Shown: positions 1 to 8,079 of the stretch, piece after piece
Layout: every line of letters begins with the position of its first letter
How positions within the stretch are numbered: the first letter of the stretch is position 1
The notes under the pieces: generated by a model
Databases searched by the model: none
What the model was told of the DNA's origin: nothing
What the model saw: the letters and a program-made list of their open reading frames with translations, nothing else
NCBI RefSeq assembly: GCF_019599465.1
Contig: NZ_RKLR01000001.1
Span: 496,001 to 560,000 of the forward strand
Direction: 5' to 3'
Length of the DNA stretch: 64,000 nt
Source: Haloarcula rubra
Lineage (GTDB): Archaea; Halobacteriota; Halobacteria; Halobacteriales; Haloarculaceae
Translations under genes and position numbers: made by a program

Positions 1-1030
1 CAGCGCTCTCGACGGCCTCCTCGGCCGTCTCTATCTTGTCTTCGAGGCGCGAGATGTCGCCCTTTATTTCCTCGATGTCGCGCTTGATGGCGAGTTGTTC
101 GTCCTCGCCCTTGCGCTCTATCTCCTGATTGAGTTCGTGGAGTTCGTCCTCCAGCCGGACGACCTTGCCCTGTCGGGCGTCCAGTTCCTCCTGCAGGTCG
201 GCGAGTTCGGCCTCCAGCTCGGCGATGCGGTCCTCGACGGCGTCGAGTTCCGCGCGCTTGTCTTCGAGTTCGGCGGCCTTGCGGTAGCCTTCGTACTCCT
301 CTTTCTCCTCGCGGAGCGACTGGTACTCCAGTGCCGTCTCGCGTTCGTCTTCGAGTTGGTCGAGACGGGTCTGTTTCTCCTCGATGCGGAGTTCCGCCTC
401 GTCGATGCGCTCCTCGACGACTTCCAGTTCCTCGAAGGCGTCGGCCTTCTTCTGGTCGAACTGGGCGACGCCGGCTATCTCGTCGATAATCTCTCGACGA
501 GACCCCGGCGTCATGTTGATTATCTCGGTGACGTCGCCCTGCATGACGACGTTGTACCCCTCGGGCGTCACGCCCGCCTGCGCGAGCAAGTCCTGGATGT
601 CCGAGAGGTTGACCGAGCGGCCGTTGATGTAGTAGTACGAGTAGTAGTTGTCCTCGGTCTCTTTCACCCGACGCTTGATAGCTATCTCGTCGACGTCGCC
701 GACGTCCTCGGTGCCGGCGGCGTTGACGACCTGTGCGCGTTCGAGGGTCCGGTCCTCGTTGGCGAGGATGACCTCGACGCTGGCCTGCCGGTCGCCCGAG
801 ACGTCGACGTCCTCGTCGGCGTGGCCGGGGTTGTAGATGAGGTCGGTGAGTTTCTCGGCGCGGATGCCCGACGTCCGGGCCAGTCCGAGTGCGAACAGGA
901 CGGCGTCGATGATGTTCGACTTCCCAGAGCCGTTCGGGCCGCTGATGGTAGTGAAATCTTCGTAGAACGGGATGCGAGTCTTCCGCCCGAAGCTCTTGAA
1001 GTTGTCGAGGACGAGCTCTTTGATATGCAT
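1..1030 (-). CDS. smc: Chromosome segregation ATPase Smc (N-terminal part, cut by window edge)
   Basis: Structural maintenance of chromosomes ATPase, which organises and helps segregate the chromosome. The first 343 residues are present. They begin MHIKELVLDNFKSFG and carry the Walker A motif GPNGSGKS at about residues 31-38, followed by the typical IIDAVLFALG helix. A Q-loop region (VMQGDVTE) lies near residue 145, and a long Glu/Arg-rich coiled coil follows. The hinge, the second coiled coil and the C-terminal Walker B/signature half lie beyond base 1. The start ATG is 18 bp after the stop of the small coiled-coil gene upstream, so the two are probably co-transcribed. Confidence 0.95.
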   Translation of the reverse strand, partial: MHIKELVLDNFKSFGRKTRIPFYEDFTTISGPNGSGKSNIIDAVLFALGLARTSGIRAEKLTDLIYNPGHADEDVDVSGDRQASVEVILANEDRTLERAQVVNAAGTEDVGDVDEIAIKRRVKETEDNYYSYYYINGRSVNLSDIQDLLAQAGVTPEGYNVVMQGDVTEIINMTPGSRREIIDEIAGVAQFDQKKADAFEELEVVEERIDEAELRIEEKQTRLDQLEDERETALEYQSLREEKEEYEGYRKAAELEDKRAELDAVEDRIAELEAELADLQEELDARQGKVVRLEDELHELNQEIERKGEDEQLAIKRDIEEIKGDISRLEDKIETAEEAVESA

Positions 1031-1048
1031 ACGGTCGTTGGCCGTCTC

Positions 1049-1387
1049 CTACGCGACGATGATGTCGGAGCCGGAGTCCTCCTCGGACTCCGACTCGGAC
1101 GCGGCCTCGGCCTCCTTGTCGGTGTCGTCGGTGGCCTCCGTGTTAGGTGTGTCGGCCTCTGGGGCCAGAATCTCGTCTTCGTTGGTCGTCGATTGCTCGG
1201 GTGCTGCGGCGTCGTTCTGGGCGTCGCCCTTGTGGGCGTCGGCCCCGAACCCGCTGTCCTCGTCGACGGTGTTCTCGAGTTCGCGGAGGCGAACTTTACA
1301 CTCGACGAGTTCGTCGGTCAGCCCCTCGACGGAAGCCTGCAGTTCCTGAACCTGCTCTTCTAGTTCCTCGACGCGGTTGCCGCACAT
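1049..1387 (-). CDS. Small acidic coiled-coil protein upstream of smc (DUF7518-like)
   Basis: A 112-residue protein. Residues 5-42 form a heptad-like coiled coil (EELEEQVQELQASVEGL), followed by a low-complexity acidic tail rich in Asp, Glu, Thr and Ala. There is one Cys near the N-terminus and one at the end of the coil. The gene is the first of a likely two-gene unit with smc, 18 bp apart, so a role in the Smc complex or its regulation is possible but unproven. I believe this matches a haloarchaeal family of unknown function, but the DUF name is from memory. An AT-rich box about 30 nt upstream of the ATG suggests a leaderless promoter. Confidence 0.8.
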   Translation of the reverse strand: MCGNRVEELEEQVQELQASVEGLTDELVECKVRLRELENTVDEDSGFGADAHKGDAQNDAAAPEQSTTNEDEILAPEADTPNTEATDDTDKEAEAASESESEEDSGSDIIVA

Positions 1388-1691
1388 ATCACAATGCCAG
1401 CCACGCTATCGTCATAAACTTACGTCAGACATTGACAGTTAATCTGATACATCTGACCGACCACCGAAAGTCGCCGTAGGGCCCTCGGCGACGGCGTCGA
1501 CGAGGGAGCGGACGCCGTGGTCGAAATCCAATGTTCGAGCGGCTGATAGTGACCGATGGGAGAGAGGTGGCCACAGAGACAGTTGCTCGAATCGGTCCGC
1601 TGACCGAGCGGTTTCCGGCCCGTCAGAGACGCCGTTCGGTCGGGCCCCTAGCGTTATGTGTAATTCAATCTAACCTTCACGGTGGACTTCC
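1388..1691. other. Divergent intergenic region between smc operon and 2-oxoacid dehydrogenase operon
   Basis: About 300 bp without a convincing gene. It should hold both outward promoters. The sequence ataaact (1414-1420) lies about 30 nt before the leftward start at 1387. The sequence taattcaat (1661-1669) lies about 27 nt before the rightward ATG at 1692. No Shine-Dalgarno sequence precedes either start. The middle is GC-rich with no clear repeats. Confidence 0.6.
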
Positions 1692-2732
1692 ATGGTATCA
1701 GTTAACGAACTGCGAGAGATGTACGTCGACATGGTGACGGCCCGCCATTACGAAGAGCGGTTGCAGGAGGAGTATCTGGAGGGGAAACAACCGGCGTTCG
1801 ACATCTCGGCGGGGCCGATTCCCGGGGAACTGCACCTCGCCGCCGGGCACGAAGCCTCGGCCGCGGGCGTCTGCCAGCACCTCCGGGACGACGACACGGT
1901 GACGGCACCCCACCGGCCCCACCACGTCGCCATCGCGAAGGGCGTCGACCTCGAACGGATGACCGCCGAGATATTCGGTCGGGAGACGGGCCTCGGAAAG
2001 GGGAAGGGCGGCCACATGCACCTGTTCGACCCCGACGTGGGGTTCGCGTGTAGCGGCATCATCGCGGAGGGGTGTCCGCCCGCGGCCGGCGCGGGACTCG
2101 CCGCGAAGAAGCGCAACACAGACAGCGTCGCCGTCGCCTACCTCGGCGAGGGCGCCATCGACCAGGGGGCGTTCCTCGAGTCGCTGAACTTCGCGGCGGT
2201 CCACGACCTGCCGGTCGTCTTCGTCGTCGAAGACAACGACTGGGCCATCAGTATGCCCAAGGGTCGCGTCACCGACGTCGAGAACGGGGCCCAGCGGGCC
2301 GGTGGGTTCGACATGCCGGGCGTCCGCGTCGACCACGACGACGCCGTCGCTATCTACGACGCCGCGAAGGAAGCCATCGGCCGCGCCCGCGACCGGAACG
2401 GGCCGACACTGATGGAGGTGCAGGTCCACCGGCGGATGGGCCACTTCATGGGCGACCCCGAGAGCTATCGCCCGGAGGAGGACCAGGAAGCGGCGGCCGA
2501 GCGAGACAGCATCGCCCGACTGGAGGCCGACCTGCAGTCTCACGGCGTCGACGAGGAGAGTATCGAGGAACTGCGGGACGACGCACACGAACGCGTCGAG
2601 GACGCCATCGCGTTCGCGAAAGACCAACCAGAACCGGACCCGAGCGCGGCACACGAGGACGTGTTCGTCAACCCACCGAGCGGCGTGACAGACACCGAAC
2701 CGGAGTACGACCTCGCGGGAGGTGACGACTGA
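1692..2732 (+). CDS. 2-oxoacid dehydrogenase E1 component, alpha subunit (AcoA/PdhA type)
   Basis: Thiamine-diphosphate-dependent decarboxylase half of a 2-oxoacid (or acetoin) dehydrogenase complex, 346 residues. The TPP/Mg motif starts at GEG (residues 152-154) and ends at EDND about 28 residues later. The early segment GELHLAAGHEA, the glycine-rich GLGKGKGGHMH stretch and RRMGHFMGDP are typical of the E1 alpha/acetoin dehydrogenase alpha family. It is the first gene of an operon; its TGA shares one base with the ATG of the beta subunit. The substrate cannot be read from sequence: pyruvate, branched-chain 2-oxoacids and acetoin are all possible, and similarity looks closest to AcoA-like proteins. 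Confidence 0.92.
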   Translation: MVSVNELREMYVDMVTARHYEERLQEEYLEGKQPAFDISAGPIPGELHLAAGHEASAAGVCQHLRDDDTVTAPHRPHHVAIAKGVDLERMTAEIFGRETGLGKGKGGHMHLFDPDVGFACSGIIAEGCPPAAGAGLAAKKRNTDSVAVAYLGEGAIDQGAFLESLNFAAVHDLPVVFVVEDNDWAISMPKGRVTDVENGAQRAGGFDMPGVRVDHDDAVAIYDAAKEAIGRARDRNGPTLMEVQVHRRMGHFMGDPESYRPEEDQEAAAERDSIARLEADLQSHGVDEESIEELRDDAHERVEDAIAFAKDQPEPDPSAAHEDVFVNPPSGVTDTEPEYDLAGGDD

Positions 2733-3757
2733 TGGCACAGAAAGAACACTCGAAGGTAATCGAACGCGAACTGACCATGAGCAGAGCGATGGTCGAAGCC
2801 ATCGCCCACGAGATGCGGGAGAACGAGGAGGTGTTCTACATGGGCGAGGACGTCGCCGACTACGGCGGCATCTTCGACTCCACGCAGGGCCTCTTAGACG
2901 AGTTCGGCTACGACCGCATCATGGACGTCCCCATCAGCGAGACGGCCTACCTCGGCGCGGCCGTCGGCGCCGCACAGGAGGGGATGCGCCCCATCGCCGA
3001 ACTGATGTTCGTCGACTTCTTCGGCGTCGCGATGGACCAGATATACAACCAGATGGCGAAGAACACGTACATGAGCGGCGGCAACGTGAGCGTTCCGCTC
3101 GTGTTGACGGCCGCCGTCGGTGGCACCTACAACGACGCCGCCCAGCACTCCCAGACGCTGTACGGGACCTTCGCACACGTGCCCGGGCTGAAAGTCGTCG
3201 TGCCGTCGACGGCCTACGACGCGAAGGGGCTGATGCACAACGCCATCCGCGACGACGACCCGGTGATGTACATGTTCCACAAGCGCCTGATGGGCATCGG
3301 GTGGCTCCCGGCCCCGGACGGGCCGAAGACGCCCGTCCCGGAGGAGGACTACACCATCCCCTTCGGCAGTGCGGACGTAAAACGCGAGGGCGACGACGTG
3401 ACCATCGTCACCCTCGGCCTGCACGTCCACCGGGCGCTGGAGGCGGCCGAGTCGCTGGCCGACGACGGCGTCAGCGCGGAAGTCGTCGACCTGCGGTCGC
3501 TGGTCCCGCTGGACACCGACACCGTCGTCGAGTCCGTCGAGAAGACGGGGAACCTCGTCGTCGTCGACGAGGACTACCGCTCGTTCGGCGTGACCGGCGA
3601 AATCGTCGCCAGCGTCGCCGAGGAGAACCTCGGCGCTCTCGACAGCGTCGAACGTCTCGCCGTCCCGGACGTGCCGATTCCGTACTCCCGGCCGCTGGAG
3701 AACGAAGTCGTCCCCGACGTGGCCGACATCGAAGCGGCGGTCGAGCGGACACAGTGA
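2732..3757 (+). CDS. 2-oxoacid dehydrogenase E1 component, beta subunit (AcoB/PdhB type)
   Basis: 341 residues; transketolase-like pyrimidine-binding domain followed by the transketolase C-terminal domain, completing the E1 alpha2beta2 heterotetramer. Family motifs include the N-terminal MSRAMVEAI, GEDVADYGG, the conserved DVPISE turn, and VVDLRSLVPLDTDT followed by VVVDEDYRSFG in the C-terminal domain. The gene overlaps the E1 alpha stop codon by one base (TGATG), which suggests translational coupling. The free-standing lipoyl domain gene follows three bases after the stop. Confidence 0.93.
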   Translation: MAQKEHSKVIERELTMSRAMVEAIAHEMRENEEVFYMGEDVADYGGIFDSTQGLLDEFGYDRIMDVPISETAYLGAAVGAAQEGMRPIAELMFVDFFGVAMDQIYNQMAKNTYMSGGNVSVPLVLTAAVGGTYNDAAQHSQTLYGTFAHVPGLKVVVPSTAYDAKGLMHNAIRDDDPVMYMFHKRLMGIGWLPAPDGPKTPVPEEDYTIPFGSADVKREGDDVTIVTLGLHVHRALEAAESLADDGVSAEVVDLRSLVPLDTDTVVESVEKTGNLVVVDEDYRSFGVTGEIVASVAEENLGALDSVERLAVPDVPIPYSRPLENEVVPDVADIEAAVERTQ

Positions 3758-3760
3758 CCG

Positions 3761-4018
3761 ATGAGCGGGGACAACCGGGTCGAGGTGACGGTCGCCGAGT
3801 GGCCCGACGACGCCGACAGCGACGAGGGCGTCGTCGTCAACTGGTTCACGCGGGAGGGCGCGAGCGTCACGGAAGGCGATAGCCTGTGTGAAGTCCAGAT
3901 AGAGAAGGTGAGTCTCGACGTTCTCGCACCAGCAGACGGCACGCTCGTCGAAGTCGTCTGTGGCGAGGACGACGAGTTCGCACGCGGGGACACGCTCGCG
4001 TGGGTGGAGCCAGCATGA
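3761..4018 (+). CDS. Free-standing lipoyl (biotinyl/lipoyl-like) domain protein
   Basis: An 85-residue single lipoyl domain. The modified lysine is predicted as K49 in CEVQIEKVSLDV, at the hairpin tip with the usual Glu-x-x-Lys context. It should be the swinging arm that carries the acyl group from E1 to the E2 active site. The domain is normally the N-terminus of E2, but here it ends with its own stop codon, which overlaps the E2 ATG (ATGA). A GDSLCEVQ strand and the APADGTLVEV hairpin are visible. There is no linker and no peripheral subunit-binding domain. Confidence 0.9.
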   Translation: MSGDNRVEVTVAEWPDDADSDEGVVVNWFTREGASVTEGDSLCEVQIEKVSLDVLAPADGTLVEVVCGEDDEFARGDTLAWVEPA

Positions 4019-4725
4019 CCGACGACGAAGCCGCGGAGCGAACCGTCCGCGAGGAGCGGTCGCTGAGTCCGATGCGCAAGACCATCGCCAGTCGGTTACA
4101 GGAGAGCTATCGGGAGGCCGTCCACGTGACGGTCAGCCGTGAGGTGGACGCGGAGAGCCTGTTGAGTGCCGTCGCCGCCGCGGACCCGGACGAGGACGGC
4201 GTCAGCCCCTCGATGGTCGACGTCCTCCTCTGTGCGCTCTCGGACACGCTGGAGGAACACCCCGCGTTCAACGCCACGTTCGAGGACGAGACGCACGTGG
4301 TGTACGAGGAACACAACGTCGGCGTCGCCGTGGCCATCGAGGACGGCCTCGTCACGCCCGTCGTCGCCGACGTCGGGTCGAAGTCACTCGGCGAACTCGC
4401 CACCGAGCGCCACGAGTTGACCGAACGCGTCAAAGAGGGCGAGTACACGATGAGCACGTTCCGCGGCGGGACGTTCACCGTGTCGAACCTCGGCCCCCTC
4501 GGCGTCGACTCGTTCGACCCCATCATCAACCCGCCCGAAGTCGCCATCCTCGGCGTCGGGCGCATCACCGAGCGGGCGACACAGAACGGCGACGGCGACG
4601 TCGCCTTCCGCCGACAGATGCCGCTGGACCTGAGCTTCGACCACCGTGTCGTCGACGGCGCGGACGCTGCCCGGTTTCTGGGAACGCTGTCGGAGCACCT
4701 CGACGCGGCCGAACAGTACGTCTGA
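4015..4725 (+). CDS. 2-oxoacid dehydrogenase E2 acyltransferase, catalytic domain only
   Basis: 237 residues corresponding to the CAT-like acyltransferase domain of E2. The active-site motif HRVVDG lies at residues 210-215 (SFDHRVVDGADAARFLG), and the N-terminal LSPMRKTIASRLQ helix is typical. The start is the ATG at 4015, overlapping the stop of the lipoyl gene; an upstream in-frame start at 4000 would sit inside that gene. Compared with usual E2 proteins (about 400-550 residues) it lacks the lipoyl domain, the E1/E3 subunit-binding domain and the long linkers. No dihydrolipoamide dehydrogenase (E3) gene follows, so E3 must come from elsewhere. Confidence 0.92.
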   Translation: MTDDEAAERTVREERSLSPMRKTIASRLQESYREAVHVTVSREVDAESLLSAVAAADPDEDGVSPSMVDVLLCALSDTLEEHPAFNATFEDETHVVYEEHNVGVAVAIEDGLVTPVVADVGSKSLGELATERHELTERVKEGEYTMSTFRGGTFTVSNLGPLGVDSFDPIINPPEVAILGVGRITERATQNGDGDVAFRRQMPLDLSFDHRVVDGADAARFLGTLSEHLDAAEQYV

Positions 4726-4911
4726 GACGCCGCCTCGGGGGCGCTCGGCGGCCAGAAACGTGCGTTTCCCACGAGGAGTGGGTCCCGTCGTCCTCCCGGG
4801 CGCCTCCGCGTGCCAGACCATATAGCCGTACTCGTCTCTGACGACCTGTTCGGCGAACGAGCGCCACCGGGGGTCGTTACCCTTTAGCCAGCCGACGCCG
4901 AACGACGGGTA

Positions 4912-6429
4912 ATGACTGCGCAAGCCGCCGAGTCCCGCGAACTCGCGGCCGTCATCGGGCTGGAGGTCCACGTCCAGCTAGAGACGGAGACGAAGATATT
5001 CTGCGGGTGCTCGACCGAACCGACCGACGAGCCGAACACCCACACCTGCCCGGTCTGTCTCGGCCTCCCGGGCGCCCTCCCCGTCGTCAACGAGGGCGCC
5101 GTCGAGGCCGCCGTGAAGGTGGGGAAGGCCATCGACGCCGACATCCCCGAGGAGACGACGTTCCACCGGAAGAACTACTACTACCCCGACCTCCCGAAGA
5201 ACTTCCAGATAACGCAGTACGACGCCCCCATCTGTCAGGACGGGGAACTGGAGTTCAGCGTCGAGAGCGAGCGACGGGCCGTCGACATCCGCCGCGCCCA
5301 CCTCGAAGAGGACCCCGGGTCCATCAAGCACGTCCGCGAGGGCACCGGCCCACTCGAATCGCGGACCTGCTCTATCGAACGGGCCGACTACACCCTCGTC
5401 GACTACAACCGCGCCGGCACACCGCTGATGGAGATAGTCACGGAACCGGACTTCCGCGCGCCGGGCGAGGTCCGAGCGTTCCTCGAGAAACTCGAAGAGG
5501 TCCTCGAATATCTCGGCGTCTTCGACGCCACCCGCGACGGCAGTCTCCGCATCGACGCGAACCTCTCGATGGTCGACGCCGACGAGGTGAGCGACGACGG
5601 CCACATCGACGAATCGGTACTGGAAGACGCCAACCGCACCGAGGTCAAGAACATCTCCAGCCACAAGGGCGCCGAACAGGCCCTCTCTTTCGAGGCCTCC
5701 CGCCAGCGAAAACTCATCCAGTCGGGCCGCGCCGTCGAACAGGAGACCCGGCACTTCAACGAGACTCACGGCAACACCGTCTCGATGCGCTCGAAGGAGG
5801 AGGAGAAGGACTACCGCTACTTCCGCGAGGCCGACATCCCGCCGCTCCGCGTGTCGAGTTGGAAAGACGAGATAGCCATCCCGGAACTGCCCGACGCCCG
5901 CCGCGAGCGGTTCGTCGCCGAGTACGGCCTGAGCGACGAGGCCGCCTCGAAACTCACCAGCACCAAACAGGTGGCGGACTTCTTCGAGAGCATCGCCGAG
6001 CAGTTCGACGCCGACCTCGCGGCGACGTGGGTGGCCGACAACCTCCTCGGAGAACTGAACTACCGCGACATGGCCATCACCGACGTCGACGACCGCTTCG
6101 ACGAGGTCACCCGCCTCGTCGAACTCGTCGCCGAGGACGAGATTACCGCGAAGAACGCCCGCGAGACGGTCCTCCGGGACATGTTAGACGAGGGCGACGA
6201 CCCGGACACCGTCGTCGAACGGGAGGGACTGGGCAAGACGTCCGGCGACGCGGTCCAGCAAGCCGTCGAAGAGGCCATAGAGGAGAACCCCGACGCCGTC
6301 TCCGACTACCACAGCGGCGAGGACGGCGCGCTCAACTTCCTCGTCGGACAGGTGATGCAGAAGACCGGCGGGAGCGCGGACCCCGGCGAGGTCAACGGGA
6401 TGTTGCGCGAGGAACTGGACGGGGAATAG
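4912..6429 (+). CDS. gatB: Asp-tRNA(Asn)/Glu-tRNA(Gln) amidotransferase subunit B
   Basis: Kinase/tRNA-binding subunit of GatCAB, which converts Asp-tRNA(Asn) to Asn-tRNA(Asn), and Glu-tRNA(Gln) where used. 505 residues, the usual GatB length. The N-terminal GLEVHVQL signature, the zinc-type cysteines in FCGCS and CPVCLGLPGALP, and YNRAGTPLMEIVTEPD are all diagnostic; the C-terminal YqeY-like tail domain ends the protein. GatA and GatC are not in the window. A TATA-like box cctttag lies about 28 nt before the ATG. The non-discriminating AspRS at 23.3 kb would supply its mis-acylated substrate. Confidence 0.97.
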   Translation: MTAQAAESRELAAVIGLEVHVQLETETKIFCGCSTEPTDEPNTHTCPVCLGLPGALPVVNEGAVEAAVKVGKAIDADIPEETTFHRKNYYYPDLPKNFQITQYDAPICQDGELEFSVESERRAVDIRRAHLEEDPGSIKHVREGTGPLESRTCSIERADYTLVDYNRAGTPLMEIVTEPDFRAPGEVRAFLEKLEEVLEYLGVFDATRDGSLRIDANLSMVDADEVSDDGHIDESVLEDANRTEVKNISSHKGAEQALSFEASRQRKLIQSGRAVEQETRHFNETHGNTVSMRSKEEEKDYRYFREADIPPLRVSSWKDEIAIPELPDARRERFVAEYGLSDEAASKLTSTKQVADFFESIAEQFDADLAATWVADNLLGELNYRDMAITDVDDRFDEVTRLVELVAEDEITAKNARETVLRDMLDEGDDPDTVVEREGLGKTSGDAVQQAVEEAIEENPDAVSDYHSGEDGALNFLVGQVMQKTGGSADPGEVNGMLREELDGE

Positions 6430-6492
6430 CGTACTACTCACGGGTAGCGAGCGAGTTCGGTCGACTCACGGCGTCTGACGTCCGGTAGAAGA

Positions 6493-6499
6493 TATTTAT
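6493..6499 (+). promoter_or_regulatory. TATA-like box for the lipoprotein gene at 6524
   Basis: AT-rich box tatttat centred about 28 nt before the ATG in otherwise GC-rich DNA. This spacing, with no Shine-Dalgarno site, is the pattern of haloarchaeal leaderless promoters. Confidence 0.55.
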
Positions 6500-6523
6500 C
6501 ACTTCCCTCGGTAGCCGCGGCGT

Positions 6524-7390
6524 ATGCCCTCCCAACGCTCTCGCCGCTCGGTCCTCGCGGCCTGTACCGCCTTGCTCGCCGCCGGTGGTTGTCTCGGGAC
6601 CGAAAGCGACCCGCCCGCGACCGGGACGACGACCACCGTAGCACAGACCGACACCACGACGACCACCGCGGAGTGGACCGACACCGTGAGGCCCGACGTC
6701 GGCACGGTCTGGGTGACCGACAGCGTCGCCCACACTGCGATGGTGGACAGTCGGATGGTCTCGGGGTCCCCCGACGGAACGCAACTGGTGTTCGCGAGTT
6801 ACGTCGACGAGAGCCGCGTCGACCCGGAGGCGTTCTCGCTCGTCGTCGACGGCGAGCGGTACGCCCCGAAACCGCCCGCGGATACCTACGCGGACTTCGA
6901 GACTATCGCGAACTCGACCGACCGCGTCGCCGACGACGAGAGCGTCACCGGGTTCGTCGTGGACGTGCGCGACACCGTGGACAGTGCGACGCTCGAATAC
7001 GGCGAGGCGTGGTCACACGACCTGTCGAACCCACAGCGCGAGCGACTGACCGGCGACCCGTCCTTCGAGGTACGCGAGTTCACGCTCCCCGATACCGTTT
7101 CGCCCGGTGACTCGTTGGTCGCCGACCTCACCGTCGCCAACGTGGGGACCGGACCGGGGACGTTTCGGGCGACCGTCCCGCGGGCGACGGTGTGGCCGAC
7201 GCTGATAGAACGCGACGTGGCGGCCGGTGAGAGCGTCAGTTTCAGCACACGGATAACGTGGAGTGCCAGCGACGGCGCACCGCTGGACCGACTGGCGGGG
7301 GAGGAGTACGAACTCGTGTTGTCGTGGCCCGACGGCCGGCGGTCGGAGCGTCTCACCGTCACCGAGCAGTCGACGGCGACGGACGCCTAA
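6524..7390 (+). CDS. Predicted Tat-exported lipoprotein, function unknown
   Basis: 288 residues. A twin-arginine signal (SRRSVLAA) is followed by a lipobox LAAGGC with the lipidated Cys at about residue 23, then a Thr-rich linker that probably spans the S-layer. The mature part is beta-rich; its last 110 residues (SPGDSLVADLTVANVGTG) resemble a CARDB-like or immunoglobulin-like surface fold. No catalytic motif was recognised. It converges on the membrane gene at 7387-7935 with a four-base overlap of the 3' ends. Confidence 0.8.
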   Translation: MPSQRSRRSVLAACTALLAAGGCLGTESDPPATGTTTTVAQTDTTTTTAEWTDTVRPDVGTVWVTDSVAHTAMVDSRMVSGSPDGTQLVFASYVDESRVDPEAFSLVVDGERYAPKPPADTYADFETIANSTDRVADDESVTGFVVDVRDTVDSATLEYGEAWSHDLSNPQRERLTGDPSFEVREFTLPDTVSPGDSLVADLTVANVGTGPGTFRATVPRATVWPTLIERDVAAGESVSFSTRITWSASDGAPLDRLAGEEYELVLSWPDGRRSERLTVTEQSTATDA

Positions 7391-7935
7391 CTCTCACTGG
7401 CGCTGTCGGCCTCGGCCCGTTCTGCGCTTTCGTTCGGGACGATAGCCGGGTCCTTCCAGAGCAGCGTCACGAAGATGGCGACGCCGAGGAACTCGATGGT
7501 CTTGATAGCGGACTCGACGGGTTCGGTGTCGAAGTGGTCGAGGACGAGGAACACCGTACTCTGACTCCCGTGGCTGTGACCGCTCGCCGTCGACGCCGTC
7601 TGGGCGCTGTCGACGAGGAACGCGCCGTGGCCCGTGGCGTGCCAGAACACCCACGCGGCGATAGAGCCGACCAGCAGGAGCGTCCCGGCGACGTAGGCGT
7701 TGCGCAGGCTGACGACCCGGCGGGTGACGAGGTAGGGGCCGGACAGCAGGAGCACCGCGAAGACGACGAAGAAGTACGGTCGCGGGTCCGGCGGAATCCC
7801 CTGTGCCGACAGCAGGCCGTAGGCTTGCAGGTAGACGATACTCCGTGGCAGGCCCCACCAGAGGTGGAACGCCGCCGTCGCGAAGACGAGGGCGGCGACG
7901 ACAGCCCGGAGTACTCTGGCGGTCCGTTGCTCCAT
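7387..7935 (-). CDS. Four-helix membrane protein, function unknown
   Basis: 182 residues with about four hydrophobic segments: the N-terminal VLRAVVAALVFATAAFHLWW, then FFVVFAVLLLSGPYLV, AGTLLLVGSIAAWVFW and a C-terminal helix FLGVAIFVTLLW. A His-rich loop (SGHSHGSQS) lies between helices 3 and 4. The start ATG at 7935 was chosen because the upstream extension is arginine/proline-rich antisense sequence. No family was recognised with confidence. It is transcribed alone. Confidence 0.75.
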   Translation of the reverse strand: MEQRTARVLRAVVAALVFATAAFHLWWGLPRSIVYLQAYGLLSAQGIPPDPRPYFFVVFAVLLLSGPYLVTRRVVSLRNAYVAGTLLLVGSIAAWVFWHATGHGAFLVDSAQTASTASGHSHGSQSTVFLVLDHFDTEPVESAIKTIEFLGVAIFVTLLWKDPAIVPNESAERAEADSASES

Positions 7936-8049
7936 ACCCGGAGGTTCGGGTGAGCGTGACAAGAGGCCATCGGAGTGCGGACCGGTCGTGTGCGAGTGGT
8001 GCGTACCCGGAGAGCAAGCGACGCCGACTGGTCGGCAAAGTCTCGAAGC

Positions 8050-8056
8050 GTTTAAT
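8050..8056 (+). promoter_or_regulatory. TATA-like box for the arylsulfotransferase-like gene
   Basis: The sequence gtttaat lies about 27 nt before the GTG start at 8080, which fits a leaderless transcript and supports that GTG as the start. Confidence 0.55.
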
Positions 8057-8079
8057 CCCGGGACTCTCTGAAAAGGAGT

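Noticed and set aside
95-1363. Long rightward open frame across smc and its partner
   Set aside because: It is antisense to Smc and the coiled-coil gene; the repeated Val/Leu/Asp/Gly composition is the usual antisense shadow of GC-rich coding DNA.
1698-2738. 346-codon minus-strand frame opposite E1 alpha
   Set aside because: Exact antisense of a gene with TPP motifs; composition is Val/Asp/Arg-rich with no domain.
5007-6488. 493-codon frame inside gatB
   Set aside because: Same strand, shifted frame, arginine/glycine/proline-rich; GatB motifs are all in the other frame.
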